In this document: positions 25,097 to 38,410 of the stretch, piece by piece
Position numbering within the stretch: position 1 is the stretch's first letter
Layout of the letters: every line of letters starts with the position of its first letter
Assembly: GCA_002104905.1 (NCBI GenBank)
Contig: MCFE01000038.1
Coordinates: forward strand, 140,215-204,214
DNA length: 64,000 bases
Source: Basidiobolus meristosporus CBS 931.73
Lineage: Eukaryota > Basidiobolomycota > Basidiobolomycetes > Basidiobolales > Basidiobolaceae
Direction of reading: 5' to 3'
Notes under the pieces: generated by a model
Seen by the model: only the letters and a program-made list of their open reading frames with translations
Told to the model about the DNA's origin: nothing
The model's database searches: none
Program-made: the position numbers and the translations under genes

Positions 25097-28000
25097 CTAT
25101 TTCTTCTGAATAATTGCTATCGGGGCAGTTGTTGGTCTGAAAGTATCATGTTACTAAATTGTAAATCCACAAGTAACTGAATCTAAGACCTTCCATGGGC
25201 GCACTGGAATGGGTTGGCACAATAACCTAACGACCTTATCAATCGTTGACACTCCAATTCATTTAGAGCATCGTTGAACATGATGGCGCCTAAAGAAAAA
25301 GGTTGAGCTGAGTAAATCATATGAATTGTCAGTGCAATAATACACTACTGCGACAAGCTTGTGAATTCAAAATTTCAATAAACCCTTGAGGACAGCCGGT
25401 CAAATTCTGCGCCCATGCTTTGCTCAATGAAAATGGTTGTAATCGGACCGCCCAACGATTTTCCTCTAGCCAGTGGATATGCTGTTTGATCATATTCCGA
25501 GTGGTGGTAAAATCGTTGAGACATCTATTAGCAATACATTTGGGTAGTTCTGATACAAAGATTGCACGTGTATTTTCCGTTTGAGGTTGAATCTTATCGT
25601 GTTCATCGACAGGCTTCCATTTAATTCCCCAACGGTGAAAATTCTCTTGAGCTTCTTGCAGGCCGTCGTACTCTTTGGGAGTAAGGCCAATTTCGATATG
25701 AAATGGTAATATTTCCGTCTCAACGATTAACTCGGTCTGACTTATTTTCGTAAATACTTTCTGAAAGAGGCGTTCAAGCTTTATACGCTCATCAGCAGCG
25801 TGCTGATCAACCAGAAGCAGAAGTTCAGATTGATCAAAACGAATAATTTTACAGAATACGAATTTTCTATAAACTTGAAACATCGCTTTCATCTTTTGAA
25901 AATCTTCGATTTTTAGCTCTATATCACTCTGAGTATTCACTGCTGATGGAATCGGTAATGGAGAATGATGGTGATCTTTAGTCCGGTACGAGGTCAACGC
26001 AGTCTGGTCTGCTGATTGCCCTTGATATTGTGAAACTGAATCTCAACACCGTTATTACTATGCTACTTCTGTAATAGAGACATATTGCACCTACCACATA
26101 ATAATTTGTCAAAATAGATTGAAAATATCCCATTTAGTACTTTCAGAAATGGCTTCATAAAACGATATTTTCTATGTAGCATACCTACACTTGTGGGATT
26201 CATCCGTATTAGCAATCAGTGTCATATAGAGTACTACGAGACAAAAATAAATACGAAATGTCATGCTTTAAATCCGATGGTTTGGTTGGATATGGCATTT
26301 GGTAAATCTCTTGCGGCGCCTGAGTACTACAGCATAAATACTCATGAACATATTTTTGACAGTTGAGGCTTACATATTGCACATCTTGTCGAGGTATAAG
26401 CTTGTATTCAGCCTTCTGAAAAAAACGTGACTGGAATATAGCATTCTACAAATACGTCGTCTAGTATTAGAACGCCTAGTATCAGAACAGATCTAACAAA
26501 TACTTGTCCATCTACATCAGATTCCTTTGTCGATTTGCTTCTAGAGAGACCGTACTCCTTCAAGAAATTGGTAACGAGTTCTGTGAACAGCGATCGGATC
26601 TCATCCCAATCCTTGTTTGTCATGAATATCATTATCTGCAGCTTTTGTAGATATTAAATATGTGCCTACCTCAAACTCAACTATAGACTTCGTGGGGTCA
26701 AGGCAGATATCGTATTCACTTGGTGAACAATGTAATTGAAGGGCATACACTGGATACTTTGGAATACATCAGCATCTATTGATTGTCCTTTTGTTGGGAA
26801 CATCACGTCTTGCGAAAATATTACCTGACTTCCAAAGTTGCTTGATGCAAAAAGTGAATTAATTGTAGAATGGAGTGAGTTGGCCAGAATTACTCTTTTG
26901 TTCAAGACTTCAAAGGGGCTTTCAGTGGAGATTCTCAATGATATTAGAAAAACCTCTAATCCTACATATATGTTGATGTTTCTGATAGTAGTAACATTAA
27001 TAATAGTCACGATTCTAGTTGCAAGTATTATTACCTGATTTGGATGTCCACAAAGAGATATGAAGCCTTTGATTGCCTTCTCATTTTTACTCCATTCGAC
27101 GCGTTGCAACTTTTTGACAAAACGTAACCATCAATCACTACAAGAGAGGCTAAAGTATGCATAGCTTACCTTTGTTCTAATGTTGCCATAGAATCGTCGT
27201 AAACCGACGGCCATTGATCGCTAGGGTAGTTAGCACTAATTACGCCAAAGTTTGTTGAAATACAGACCTTTTCAAGGGTGAGTATCCTCTGCTGCATACT
27301 GTCTCTTACGATAACACTGATCTGTGGGAAAGGAAGAAACAATATTTCTATTGCTCTCTTGATATCATGGATTTTGTGCCTCTTTGCTTGATAGAATTTC
27401 CGACGGACAGGATACTATATGTAAGATTTGTAAGACATCAAGGGCTCAATAGTGATGTGCGTATATGCACAACATTTTGGAATATGTCACAGAGTGCTGT
27501 TGTGGTTCCTACACCGTGTCTTCCAGAGCTTTTGCTAATTCCGGTATATTTAATCGTACCATTCTATCAACGAAGTCGTTAAATACACTGCCGAATCTAT
27601 AAAATAGAACATACCTTGATTATGCAAGAATATGAATCAAAATAATCCTTATGTAAACTAGATATCTCTATTGTTGCAAATTCGCTTATACTTGCTAATG
27701 CTAATCTGGATATTACTTCGTTATACCAGACATAAAAATGCACTGATGATTTACCTTCGCCCCGAAACCCGAAGGTAGTAATTGCCTTCAAGTCCTCCAA
27801 CGATTTACATTTCGATGTAGCTGTTGAGGATTTGTAAATACTCAATTCATCATTTTTCTCTAGATAGCCCTACCATATCTTTGCCCTAATTTCTTCATAT
27901 CATCCGGCTGTATGCCAGCCCCGTTATCCTCTACTCGAATATAAAACCTCTCTAAGTCAAGAGTGATTTGTATCTGGTTGGCGTTGGCATCTAAACCTTG

Positions 28001-28146
28001 TAAATTTGTATTAGTGTATGCGTAAAACGAAACTTCGTGATAGTGGTACTGTTTTGTAATAGCTCAAGAAGGCATTGCTCAACTGAGTTAATGTTGAGGT
28101 TTGCACGAAGTTGATGGACCACTTGTTGATCTAATTTACTTATCAT
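25097..28146 (-). CDS. MLH3: MutL-family mismatch-repair endonuclease subunit MLH3
   Basis: Sixteen exons with consistent phases give about 708 aa: 28146-28050, 27996-27874, 27820-27755, 27700-27615, 27563-27474, 27414-27268, 27220-27170, 27109-27035, 26953-26825 (5' edge uncertain), 26756-26670, 26635-26504, 26415-26374, 26319-26235, 26184-26095, 26035-25349, 25289-25190 and 25136-25097. That list has 17 entries if the uncertain exon 9 is separate from exon 8; the two are also open through the intron. The N-terminal GHKL ATPase shows NSLDANAN, VEDNGAGI and FGFRGEALASI. The C terminus has the metal endonuclease motif DQHAADERIKLE, then ACRSAIMFND and CAHGRP. With MLH1 it forms MutL-gamma, which acts in meiotic crossover resolution. 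The linker between the domains is short. No disabling change seen. Confidence 0.9.
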
Positions 28147-28887
28147 AATGGTAAGAGTAAAAACGTGTTGAAAAAGGCTTATATATACCTTTTTTCTTTC
28201 ATTATATGCTAATAATTGTGATAAAACCTATATCAGAACATGGCACTTCCTTTTTAACTCGCCTAATCACTGATATGTCGCAAAACAGCAAGACCAGTAA
28301 AGCTGAAGATTCCTTTGGCATAAAGGGATGTTGGATTTAATCTATTAAATAACCTCCAATTAGCTAGTGAGAGTATGATAACCTTCATGAAATCAACATA
28401 CAGATTCTCGGGCGTATCCTAAATTCCCATCACAATGCTATGGTACACTATGATTTAAGCTATAATTGCCTAATAATCTTTGCTTTGTTGCTAATCAACA
28501 TGTGTACATACACGAAAGTATTTTTGAAAACCTATAATCGCAAGTCGAGGTATTTTTAAAGGAGGAATTGAATCCGAAGAAAGTTTAATTAATTACAGGA
28601 CATGGTGTCAATATTTAATCAAGGTCAAAACTGGATTCATCAGCGGAAGGGCAGTGTAGAGTCAACTAGTTACAAAATATGGTCGCAATCCAAGTGAATT
28701 AAATAACAGTTAGGGGTGGGTCGCTGAACCACTTTAATACTGCAATAACATGAGATACGCTTGTATATCCACAGCAAATCAGGTCTGATTATGGGGAGAT
28801 GCTAGGATGATATGTAGACTAAAAAATTACAAATTTTAGAAGTAAAAACTCAATGCGATGATGGCAACTGCAAAAAATAGCTGGTAC
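28147..28887. other. Spacer between MLH3 and FHA-RING gene
   Basis: AT-rich. A TATATATA run near 28181-28188 lies about 35 bp upstream of the MLH3 ATG on the minus strand. No other feature seen. Confidence 0.4.
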
Positions 28888-30089
28888 TTAATTTTGGCTG
28901 ACTGATGGCTTTCGACTTCTGAATAGAGAAGTTAGAGCACTTTTAACAGTCTCGCTTTTGCTGCTGGCTGACATGCGCCGGACCAAACCACTCCCGCGTG
29001 GTGATAATTGACTGGGTGACGTGGGTGTAGATGACAGTGGCATTACTTGATCATCTTCCTCAGGTGAATCCAGAGGATAAGTCTCATTGGCGTGATCTAC
29101 TCTGGTCGTATTGATGACTAGTGGTTGTGTTGAGCTCCCAATTCCAATATCACACAAATCCACATCCGATGAATGTGAGCTATTTCCATTGCTCTCGTTG
29201 GAAGGCAGGTGTTCAGCAGAAGCCATATGAATGAATTCATCGGCCTTAAAAGTCTTGGACAGTGCCATCTCTTGTTCGCATGATGTGGGAAGTGGGAACG
29301 GATCGTCAACGGTAACATCCGCATCTAGGTCGGCGAAGTGGCGGCACAATGGACATAAAAAGCCAGGTTTGGTAGCAACCATGAAGCGGACACATTTAAA
29401 ATGGAAAGCGTGGGAACATGGAGCGACAAATAACGCTTGAAGTTGTGAAAGCGGATATAGACAAATACAGCATTCTTCTTTTCTGCAATTATCGCCTGAT
29501 TCGCAGTCTACTGTTAGTGACTTTAGGGTTTTTAAGGCGTTCTCCCTATGATCAACGTAATTAATTCGCGTGAAGGTATTTCGTGATATTCGACAACGCC
29601 TACCTGTATTGCTCGGACATTTTCATTTTTCCATGGTGGTTAAACTCAAACTTCATTCGAACACACCGATACACTTCCTCATATCCACCTTGGTAGTCAA
29701 CACCCAACTGAACGATATCACCATCCTTCAGAAGATAAGGCTTACTCTCGCAACCAGGCGGGCTAAGACGGAGGTTGTTTAAAAATGTTCCGGAGGAGGA
29801 CTTGATATCTCGAATAAAATACTGGGATTTGAAGAATTAATATTGCTGTTTGGGAAAGCGAAGCTTAACTTCATACCTGCCCATTCGTAGACCACAGCTC
29901 TGCATGACATCTGCTTACTACCTTACTCTTAAACGCGATTCTTAGCGGAGAATGCGCTTTCTCGGTAAAACGGCCAATCTTCAGTATAGTTCCTTCGGGC
30001 ACATCGGTCTCAATGATCGGGAAATATAGTGATTTGTTTAGATCCACTATATGTGGGACTATACGGATGTGCGGAATTTGACCTGACAT
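28888..30089 (-). CDS. FHA-RING E3 ubiquitin ligase (Dma1/CHFR type)
   Basis: Three exons (30089-29877, 29821-29604, 29545-28888) give 362 aa. An FHA phosphothreonine-binding domain occupies about 25-130: ILKIGRFTEK, SKVVSRCHAELW and KSSSGTFLNN carry the GR, SxxH and N motifs. A RING-H2 finger follows, with Cys169, Cys172, Cys187, His189, His192, Cys195, Cys208 and Cys211. The acidic, Ser-rich C-terminal tail has Thr/Ser-Pro sites. FHA followed by RING is the architecture of S. pombe Dma1, yeast Dma1/2 and animal CHFR. Those ligases delay mitotic exit and septation when the spindle is damaged. The role here is inferred from architecture; all zinc ligands are present. Confidence 0.9.
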
Positions 30090-32547
30090 AGCTAGGAAAG
30101 CAGATTTACGTTCTTGTGTTTTGTTTTATATTCAGCACACGGGGGTGTAGGTGTAGGTGTAGAGTTGATATAAAAGGAATTTATTGTTAGATACGAGCTT
30201 AAAAGGACAGAGTGCTTGCGGTAAATAGGAAATAGGTGATTGGAGAAATCAGCTGAAAAGGACAAAATTTTGGACCAAGTGAAACTTGTCGTGACCCATG
30301 TATTTATATCGGATGCAACACTGGTTTGAAATCTTTTACGTGAGTGTTCCCGAAACGGGTTTTATATGCCACTTCAATACTCTTTTGGTAGAATACACGA
30401 AGTGTCACATGAATTCCAAATAAGATACAATCCTAGCATATAAATGATATCAATTTTTGAAGTTCAGTTATATTTGCGCGGTACAAATCTCTTTATTTAT
30501 ATAGGGAATGAATAAGAAGGATCTATATAGTTGGTACAGGTTCGAGATGGATCCAACAAGTTGAGTGTAGAACCTTCGAATAGGTACCTTGATTTAACTA
30601 ACAATGCTATCAATAGACGGCGGTGGCTTGGAAGTTGCTTGTGTGCAATTCAAGACGCTGGCAAGGCTGTTGATCCTGTCGGTTGTAGCTTAATGTAATC
30701 GTTGAAGGCTTGTATTGATCTGTATTTAGATTTAATACTAGCGCAGCAGTGCATCTGTCATCACAAACATAGGAATAAAATAAGGGGCATTTGTACTATT
30801 TATATTCGATATTAATCTAGTAAATTTTCGCAAGTTCGTTTTATTTTCATTTCCCAGGTTACAAAATCGCCGGTTTACGCGGAATTTGGAACCAGGGTGA
30901 GGCAAATTCCTATGCTGGAGCTATACACCATATGTGCTAGAAGAAAGGTGCAACTGTTAATCTGCTCCATCAATATCTGACTAGTTTGAATTTGGGAAAT
31001 TACGGAAGTACACAGGTACTTGGATTGCCACAGAGTTGCGCATGGTTGCATCCGTTTTGGCCCTTGATGACTTCCGAAAATACACTATCAAATAACCATG
31101 AGGCTACCTAAAACCAGACCAATGGGCAATTTACGTTATTTTTTGCCATGTAGAATAAAGCGATATCGAAATTTCTGACTTTTGCCAATCGAGAACACAC
31201 TGAGTAGGCCGCTACGGCCACGAAAACATTGACAACTCTTTGGAAGCACTCAGCCCACACCATCAGTAGACCTGCAACGCTATTCTCCAGGTATTGCTTT
31301 ATCCCGTAGGATATATAGGCCAAAATGGCAATCAGGCTAAACGTGATACGAAATTTCCGTCTCTAGCTATCCATTCCATGTAGACTTCTAACACTGAATC
31401 AGACTTCTGTTTTCCCATTCCATTGAATGAATAATTTCATTTTGTTTTCCATTTGGTATCAGAGGTTGAGGATCGTTTCTAATTGGGCCATTGGTCTGAA
31501 TACTCTAGAATATCGATTCGCCTTGCAAACTCAGCCTCATTTCGTCCTGTAACGTATCAGGGGCCATCACATGACGCAGAGCTGCTTATCATGAGTATGA
31601 GGAGTGCTACACTGGTGGGTGGTAACGGAAATTGTGCAACATATGCATCAACCTAAATAAATGTGATTATTCCCGGCGCAACCAGCTCGTTAATCGATGT
31701 TGCATATCTTTACATCAAATATTTAGCCATCATCCAAATCCGCTTAAATACAAGTATCTTTTGTGCAAGAAGCGAAGATACCGGGCTCCAACTCCGCCCA
31801 CTATCACTTGAAAAAGCGCATACATATAGCGCAAAGAGTTCCGTGTATGGTAGCAATACATAAAAGTAGATGTATCTAGGTGCTTTAGCATTATATCATG
31901 CTCAAAGCACTCGATGCATGAATGTTGATTATCTTAATTAGAATTGATAACTCCAATTCTGGAGGCTTTAATTTGACATCACTATTAGAAATTCGGGGAA
32001 GCCTAGGTACATGACATAATGTCCTATTTGCATCTATTATTCCAAATCAGATGTGTAATAGTGAGCGATGATTCTTGCATCAATATCCTTCACACAACTA
32101 TTGATAAAATCCATTAGCGTAGAGCCATGGATGATCAACAATGTCAGAAAATTTACTTGTTGATAAAAACATACATTGCGGCTAGGTACCATTCACAAAC
32201 CGGTGTAAGTGACGAGCTGGCTAATCCTTCATACATCCCATACCTCTGCCATCGTTATCCATTGGTTATGCTCATTTAAACCCATCTTGCCAAATCAAGG
32301 TATCGGCATATGCGCTTCCTGATCCCTTTGTAGTAGTAATGGCCATACAAAAATGACAGTAACACATGTACCCGGGTAGTTAATATGAATGCTTGTTTCC
32401 ATAGAACAGTGGACGATCCTATATTACTAATGTTAGGACTCAATTTATGCTACATACGTAAGCAAACGTGTAATGTGATAAATATTTTATTCTGACTGGC
32501 TGGGCTGTAGATTTTTAAAAAACATCTTTACAGAAGCCTACCCACAA
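30090..32547. other. 2.4-kb spacer
   Basis: Short frames only. A candidate Pol III B-box-like string near 30540 does not fit the consensus and no tRNA fold is seen around it. No repeat recognised. Confidence 0.4.
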
Positions 32548-33513
32548 ATGGCCTCCAGAAGTGACAACCCTTACGAAACCGACGTCCAAGTCAGTCAATA
32601 TTGTGACTTTCACTATGGTCCTCCAACCCCTATACGAGAGGTTGAACCCTTTCCTGTTGTAATTGCTCGTATCTGTGAGGCAGTCATTCGACGCAGCGAT
32701 TTTTGGGATAAACAAAGCAATACTTCCAAGGTTGGTCCTTTACGCGCTTTTGACTTGGGATGTGCTGTTGGTCGCTCAACCTTAGAGCTTGCCAAGACAT
32801 TTGATCAAGTTGTGGGTGCTGACTACTCGTATAGATTTGTTGAGACTGGGTCAGAGATTGCCAAGAGTGGCAAGGTGAACTTTTCTGCTCTTGTTGAAGG
32901 CTCTATTTTTACCCAACATGAGGTAACCCTCGGTGATAAGCAAGTTCCTCTGACAGGTGAGGATGGCCAAACCCTCACTAAAAGTATATTTGGCAGCATA
33001 CCGTCTACAGAACCAATGGGCCCGGAGGACATTAAAAAGCTGACTGACCGAGTGTCTTTCATGCAACAAGACGCTTGCAAGTTGACCACTGAAAAGGAGC
33101 TCTATGGTTTTCACTGTGTATTGGCAGCTAACCTTATCGACCGACTGTATGAACCTCAGTTATTTTTGAATTCCATTCAGGAGCGGATAGTGCCAGGTGG
33201 CTATTTGGTATTGCTTTCTCCTTACACATGGCTTCCTGAATACACACCTGTTGAACATTGGGTTGGCGGGAAAACCGTAAATGGACAAGCTGTTATGACC
33301 AAGAACGGCTTGAAAGATATCCTTTCACAGTATTTTGAGCTTGTGGAGCTAAGCCCAGTGGACTCTTCGTTTGAAGACTTGAATACCTCTACATGCCTTG
33401 AGTCGAGGGAAACGAACACGATCACTTCTTTCCATGTTCCGTTTGTTATCCGTGAAACTCATCGTAAATATCAGCATAGTTTCTCAGAATGCACCATTTG
33501 GCGTAAGAAATAA
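32548..33513 (+). CDS. SAM methyltransferase of the OvoA C-terminal type (putative 4-mercaptohistidine N1-methyltransferase)
   Basis: A single-exon gene of 321 aa. It starts with NPYETDVQVSQYCDFHYG, a signature of the methyltransferase domain at the C terminus of OvoA. The SAM-binding motif I is DLGCAVGRSTLELAK (about 73-87), with GADYS as the acidic loop. Later come CVLAANLIDRLYEP and GGYLVLLSPYTWLPEYTP, also family-typical. In OvoA this domain N-methylates 5-thiohistidine to ovothiol A, using S-adenosylmethionine. Here it stands alone: no sulfoxide-synthase (DinB-FGE) domain lies beside it within 2.4 kb upstream or 2.9 kb downstream. The domain assignment is confident; the exact substrate in a free-standing protein is inference. 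Confidence 0.82.
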   Translation: MASRSDNPYETDVQVSQYCDFHYGPPTPIREVEPFPVVIARICEAVIRRSDFWDKQSNTSKVGPLRAFDLGCAVGRSTLELAKTFDQVVGADYSYRFVETGSEIAKSGKVNFSALVEGSIFTQHEVTLGDKQVPLTGEDGQTLTKSIFGSIPSTEPMGPEDIKKLTDRVSFMQQDACKLTTEKELYGFHCVLAANLIDRLYEPQLFLNSIQERIVPGGYLVLLSPYTWLPEYTPVEHWVGGKTVNGQAVMTKNGLKDILSQYFELVELSPVDSSFEDLNTSTCLESRETNTITSFHVPFVIRETHRKYQHSFSECTIWRKK

Positions 33514-36406
33514 TACTCCCTTGCGGTATTCATTTGATCGTTTCACGCTCAACCTTAGAGGATAATAAGTATTCAATTTACCTCTCAAATTAAAACTATC
33601 AAATAGGCACTTGGCCATTCATTATTTTCATTTTGAAATTTTAATGCCTGAAGGAAATCACGAATACCCTAATCAAATGAGAATAACACTTCTATCATGC
33701 ATTCTACCTATTGGATATCTATACTCCACAAAGAAATTGAATCCTGCTCTTCAAGCATTGAAGTTGTGTAGTTGCCCTGGGAGAGCGCCTTCGATAAAAC
33801 TGAGAATTGGCTGAGGGTGACGCAACAATTCACTGATATGCTGCCCAATCGGAGGCACTAGATTACTTCTGGGGTCGATTAATTGGTAGCAAGATTCATT
33901 TCATAACGATCATCGGACTGAGATTAGTCTATGCTCACAATGGCAGTCAGCAAATGACAGGAGGGAAAGGTTCCAGCTGATTTGGAATAGGGCAACAATT
34001 TAAAGGGCCTTATTTTCCCGCGAATCTCATGAGCTACTGGTGATGTGGGAATTGTTTGTTGCACTGGACTTGTGATGCATCGAAGTGCTGATGGTGCATT
34101 CTCCATACGATGTAGATACTGCCGCTTTCAAGATCCATGACCTGTGCTACTTGCCACAATATTCATGTTGCTGTGAGTAAACACAGATATAGTAGATATT
34201 TCCCTCTCATTTGAGGTAGATTGTTGGTTCAGAAGTAGTACTACGGAGAAAAGCCTAGAAGGCACATCCGTACCGGTATGCACTGAAATCCAGCTAATGA
34301 CATGTTGATTCTGAGTCCTGCTAATGAGGTACTAGACGATACCTTGATCATCAGCGAAGCACTGAAGTGGCGACCTTCGACGACAGGGATTTCGGGTAGC
34401 CTCTACCTCGGGGGTTCAATTCGAAAATCATTAAGGGGTTTGATGCAACTTCCTAGTCCTCCAGAATCAGCTAGAGAAGGTCAATTCCCACTGTGTGGTA
34501 CATCGATCATGGCACATCCGCTTTGTATTTGCTCCAACCTACTTTATGAATATATTGATCGATCCAATAGTATGTCAATCAGACCAATTCCATGCCAATT
34601 TTGTGAGCATTTTTGATTTGTTGGGAGTTGTTTCCAATTCAAACATCCTACTGGAATTGTTGTCGAGGCTACTCAAACCATCAGATAATAAGTCCGTGTC
34701 ATACAACTCGAATAAAATCGCAGCTCAGCAATTCATTCTGAAAAATCGTACTATTCTTGGCTGACAGTATGCACCAAAGGTGTTTGTCCAAGTCATTGCC
34801 GCCATAAAAGGTGTTGAGGTGAGTTGAACGTTGGATCATAGTAATTAACATCCCAATGCTACCTCTAATACAGGTCAGCCAGTGGTATGTCATCCTCAAG
34901 CTAATCTACACTCCAGGTGTCTCCAGTGATTCGAGTAAATATGGTGACTGACCATGTGGTCAAGTCAAACCCTGGCTTGGATATTCAGGCTACATCGGAT
35001 GCCTCATAACACTGCGGTGTCACTAGCATGTTGCTGTGAAGAATACCGGAGTATACGGTGGCGAGCAGAAGATCCAGAGAGGAGCCTGCCTGGTTAGAAA
35101 ATGGAGTGGTTGTTGACTGTTCAACAATGTCTGATATGCCTCAAAGCACCATGCCATAATGAGCTCATGGTCAGTTAATCGTATCCGGTATGGGTGACGG
35201 CTGGATGGATCCCTCTGATCCATATAGCGGTCGTTCTGGCCAGCTTGGATCCTGGTGCTTTTCCCATCAAGAGTGGCGGGCAAACCAAGATTCATGTATG
35301 GCTTGGAAACTATCGGATTCTGTGAACGCATAATTTACTACAGCCACATAGACCAGATCCAAGTTGCGATGTAGATACCATAACAAATGATCCGAAGTGC
35401 ATGTCTACACTTCACTTACAAGGTGACCATAGAGACTTTAGATCAGAAGCTATGATTTGATCAGGCATCAATTCTGATTTATCATTTCATATATGCGCCA
35501 ATTTCTATTTGGCCGGTATCAGCTGTAGTGCAATCCTACTTGAGGAGGATATGGGAATAGGATCCCCCAAATAATTCATAAAGCGCTTTACCAAGGATTT
35601 ATACATTACTGGCCTTTGGGCGTAAATTCTCCAATCACAAGCAATCAAATTTGGCTAAACATCCATCCAGGCTTTGATAGGTTGGGGCTCCCAATCGGAC
35701 GGTAATGGTAGAGAGGACTGGTGATTTGTTTATTTTACTGATAGTAAGTGTGTCATGTTAGTGCTCAAAGATCTATGGTGACTAAAACCAAGCTGGTCGA
35801 TGACTCCCAGCTATATTGCCTTTTTTGTACCTGTTCCTTTTAGGTTCATCAAGTAGATGGTCACAAAGCGTTTACGTATATCTCCTCGATCCCAACCTAT
35901 GCTCTTCGTCCTGTTTGCCGCCTGGCTATGGCCCGGAATGCAACAGCAGGCAGTAATAGCTTCCTACCGAGGAGTCCGGGCGTTGGCGACTTGCGCTTTG
36001 GTGCCGACCTCAGTAAGCGAAGAACAGCAACATCTCATTTGATGTGGAGCGTTCAGACTCGACCTTCCCATTCAATAGTCACTGCCTTTGCCATTCCACC
36101 CGTACTACTGGCCTAATGATTTGCTGAGAAAAGCAATTCAATTTTTTAATTTTTAATATGTATCAATGGGGTTTCATACCATGATTGGTTTAGCAGTACG
36201 AAGAAAAACAGTAATGGGTGATGTATCCAAAGGTTCAACTGACAAATCGTGTCCATCTACTCTGTTTAGACACCGATCATTGGCCTGGTAATCAAAGGAA
36301 CGAAGATCTGCTTGACAAACATTTCTTAGTTTAAATACGAGGGCAGATTATGTACAATCCCTTTGAATAATTCCTTGCCTTCTTATCTTTCATTTACTTC
36401 GCCACC
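33514..36406. other. 2.9-kb spacer
   Basis: I examined frames on both strands (for example 34302-34616 and 35331-35023); none has a domain, codon bias or splice structure. No sulfoxide synthase partner for the methyltransferase is present. Confidence 0.45.
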
Positions 36407-38410
36407 ATGTCTGTGAATGTAGAGGCTGTAGGCTCTTTAGTACGTCCGATCTCCCTAGTAGTCGGCTGGCTTGTTTCTAACACTTTCATTCCCTTGGATA
36501 TAGGAAGCGTCTATGGCAGAAACGCTGCTGTCAATGGGGAAAGCACAGCCTCTGGAAGCCGACAAACAGAGCTCACCAACAATCGGCCAAAATCCCTTGG
36601 CCCAGTTGATCGGGTCAGGTGTGGTATACGACTTGATTAAGCCAGAAGTGATAATTGGTCGCCAGAGCATGGATCTTGAAGACAATGCAAGCCAAGATTG
36701 TATATTGATTGGGGATAAGAGAGTATCACGGAAACATGCCCGGATCACTTACGACTCTAAAACGAAAGACTGGTACCTTTGGGTTCATGGTAGAAAAGGG
36801 GTTAGTGTGAATGGAAAGCTCTATTTACCTGACAACCAGCAGCCTATACTTCTCAAGTCTGGGTAACTGTATTCATCAGTATAGATCAGCTAATAATTTA
36901 CTAATGCCCATTCCAAAGCTCCAGCGTATCCATTATCTGTTACAACTTTCAGTTTCAAACATCCGTCGACGAAGCGAATCCTAGAGCTATGAAAGTGCCT
37001 ACTACGCCACCGAGACGGCTCGAAATAAGTACCGATTTCTACCACAAACCAGTTACACCTGTATCTCCTACTACTCCCAACATGCAGAAGAACAGCCAAG
37101 AAAAGATGCAATATCGTCCTATCGCAATTCGAGATATCCTGTCACCAGATGCATCCCAACGTGGAGGGCCTCTAAAAAATCAGCCTACCTTGTACTCCCC
37201 CATCACACCATATTCCCCTTTCAGCCCACAGTTGTATAATATACAACCGAACAACATGTACACTACTGAGAATAGAAGGATATCTTGGAGCCCCATTACA
37301 AACACAAGAAGCGCCTTCAATGGATCCACTCCGAATATCACACCCACCAGGAATACCTCAATCCTACCTAAACCCAAAGATTCCGGCCTCGAAAAAGACA
37401 CAGAAACAGGATTTGAGTCGAACGGAAAACCACCTGCTTCTCAGGAAGATGGAAAGCCCCCGTACTCCTATGCTCATTTGATTGCCGAGGCGATCACCTC
37501 ATCGCTCAACAAGAAAATGACCTTGGCGGGAATATACGACTACATCTCCACCCATTATGACTACTTCAGGAACAGCACTATAGGATGGCAGGTTGGTTAC
37601 AAACATAAAATTGGTTTGCTGGTAACTTTGAAAAACTGACATGCCTATGCCGATGATCCCTAGAATTCGATTCGTCATAATTTGTCTTTGAATAAGGCTT
37701 TTATGAAGGTTCCCAAAGGACCTAACGAGACTGGAAAGGGTATGTTTTGGCAGATAGCACCTGGGTACGAGGAGGCAGTAGATAGCTCCCTAAAGTCAAA
37801 TTATCGTGGGTTGAAGTCGCCGAAGGCCAAGATTAAACATTGTGGAGGGCAGTCGCGGAAGGTGAAGACGGACCTTGCACATTCTCCCACAAAGGTAACT
37901 CCTCTGAAGCCAATTGCGCCAACGTTACAAGCCTATTCGAGTCAGAGCCTCGGCAGGTTCGACAAGAAGATAGCTCCTCTGAACTACAATGGGTCTAGAC
38001 GAGTTTCCATTGGGTTTCCAGTAGAATCCCAGTTTTATCTACAAGAGAATGACCCATTCTGCTCAAGACCAAGAAGTAATAGTACCCCGGATCGCATGAA
38101 GCGTCTTATTCCCAAGTACACTGCCGCCCACCCGCTGGGATTGCTCGATCCCCAGAAAATCATGCAAACCATGCCAGTTCAGTACTATGGCCTGAAAATG
38201 ATGTTTTCCCCACCCAATATCCCTTATGAACACCTTTCTCAAGCAGAATCGCACAATCACGAATACGAAGGTAGTGTACATAAGTGGCCCCAGCTTGTGC
38301 CTGCCAAGAAGAATAGAAATTCAAGCAACATGGATCCAATAAGGGCAGTCACAGGCTATGCATCGTCCAACCACAGGGACTCTAGTAAAGAACAAAATCA
38401 ACGTTCCTAA
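36407..38410 (+). CDS. FHA-forkhead transcription factor (Fkh1/Fkh2-like)
   Basis: Four exons (36407-36439, 36504-36862, 36919-37591, 37664-38410) give 603 aa. An FHA domain lies at about 60-150 ([29 protein letters not shown]). A forkhead winged helix starts at about 309 ([15 protein letters not shown]) and contains the recognition helix [13 protein letters not shown], restored exactly by the last splice, followed by KGMFWQI. FHA plus forkhead is the layout of yeast Fkh1/Fkh2 and S. pombe Fkh2/Sep1, which drive G2/M transcription. The linker and C terminus are rich in (S/T)P sites, as in CDK-regulated members. A 33-bp first exon encodes only 11 residues. Confidence 0.92.

Noticed and set aside
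30530-30570. GGTTCGAGA-like string as a tRNA B box
   Set aside because: It does not fit the B-box consensus and no cloverleaf or A box surrounds it. No tRNA was found anywhere in the window.
35023-35331. 102-codon minus-strand ORF
   Set aside because: No domain, no homologous-looking motif, isolated in a spacer.
36407-36640. 77-codon ORF reading through the first forkhead intron
   Set aside because: Splicing at 36439/36504 joins its first 11 codons to the FHA frame, which is clearly the real product.
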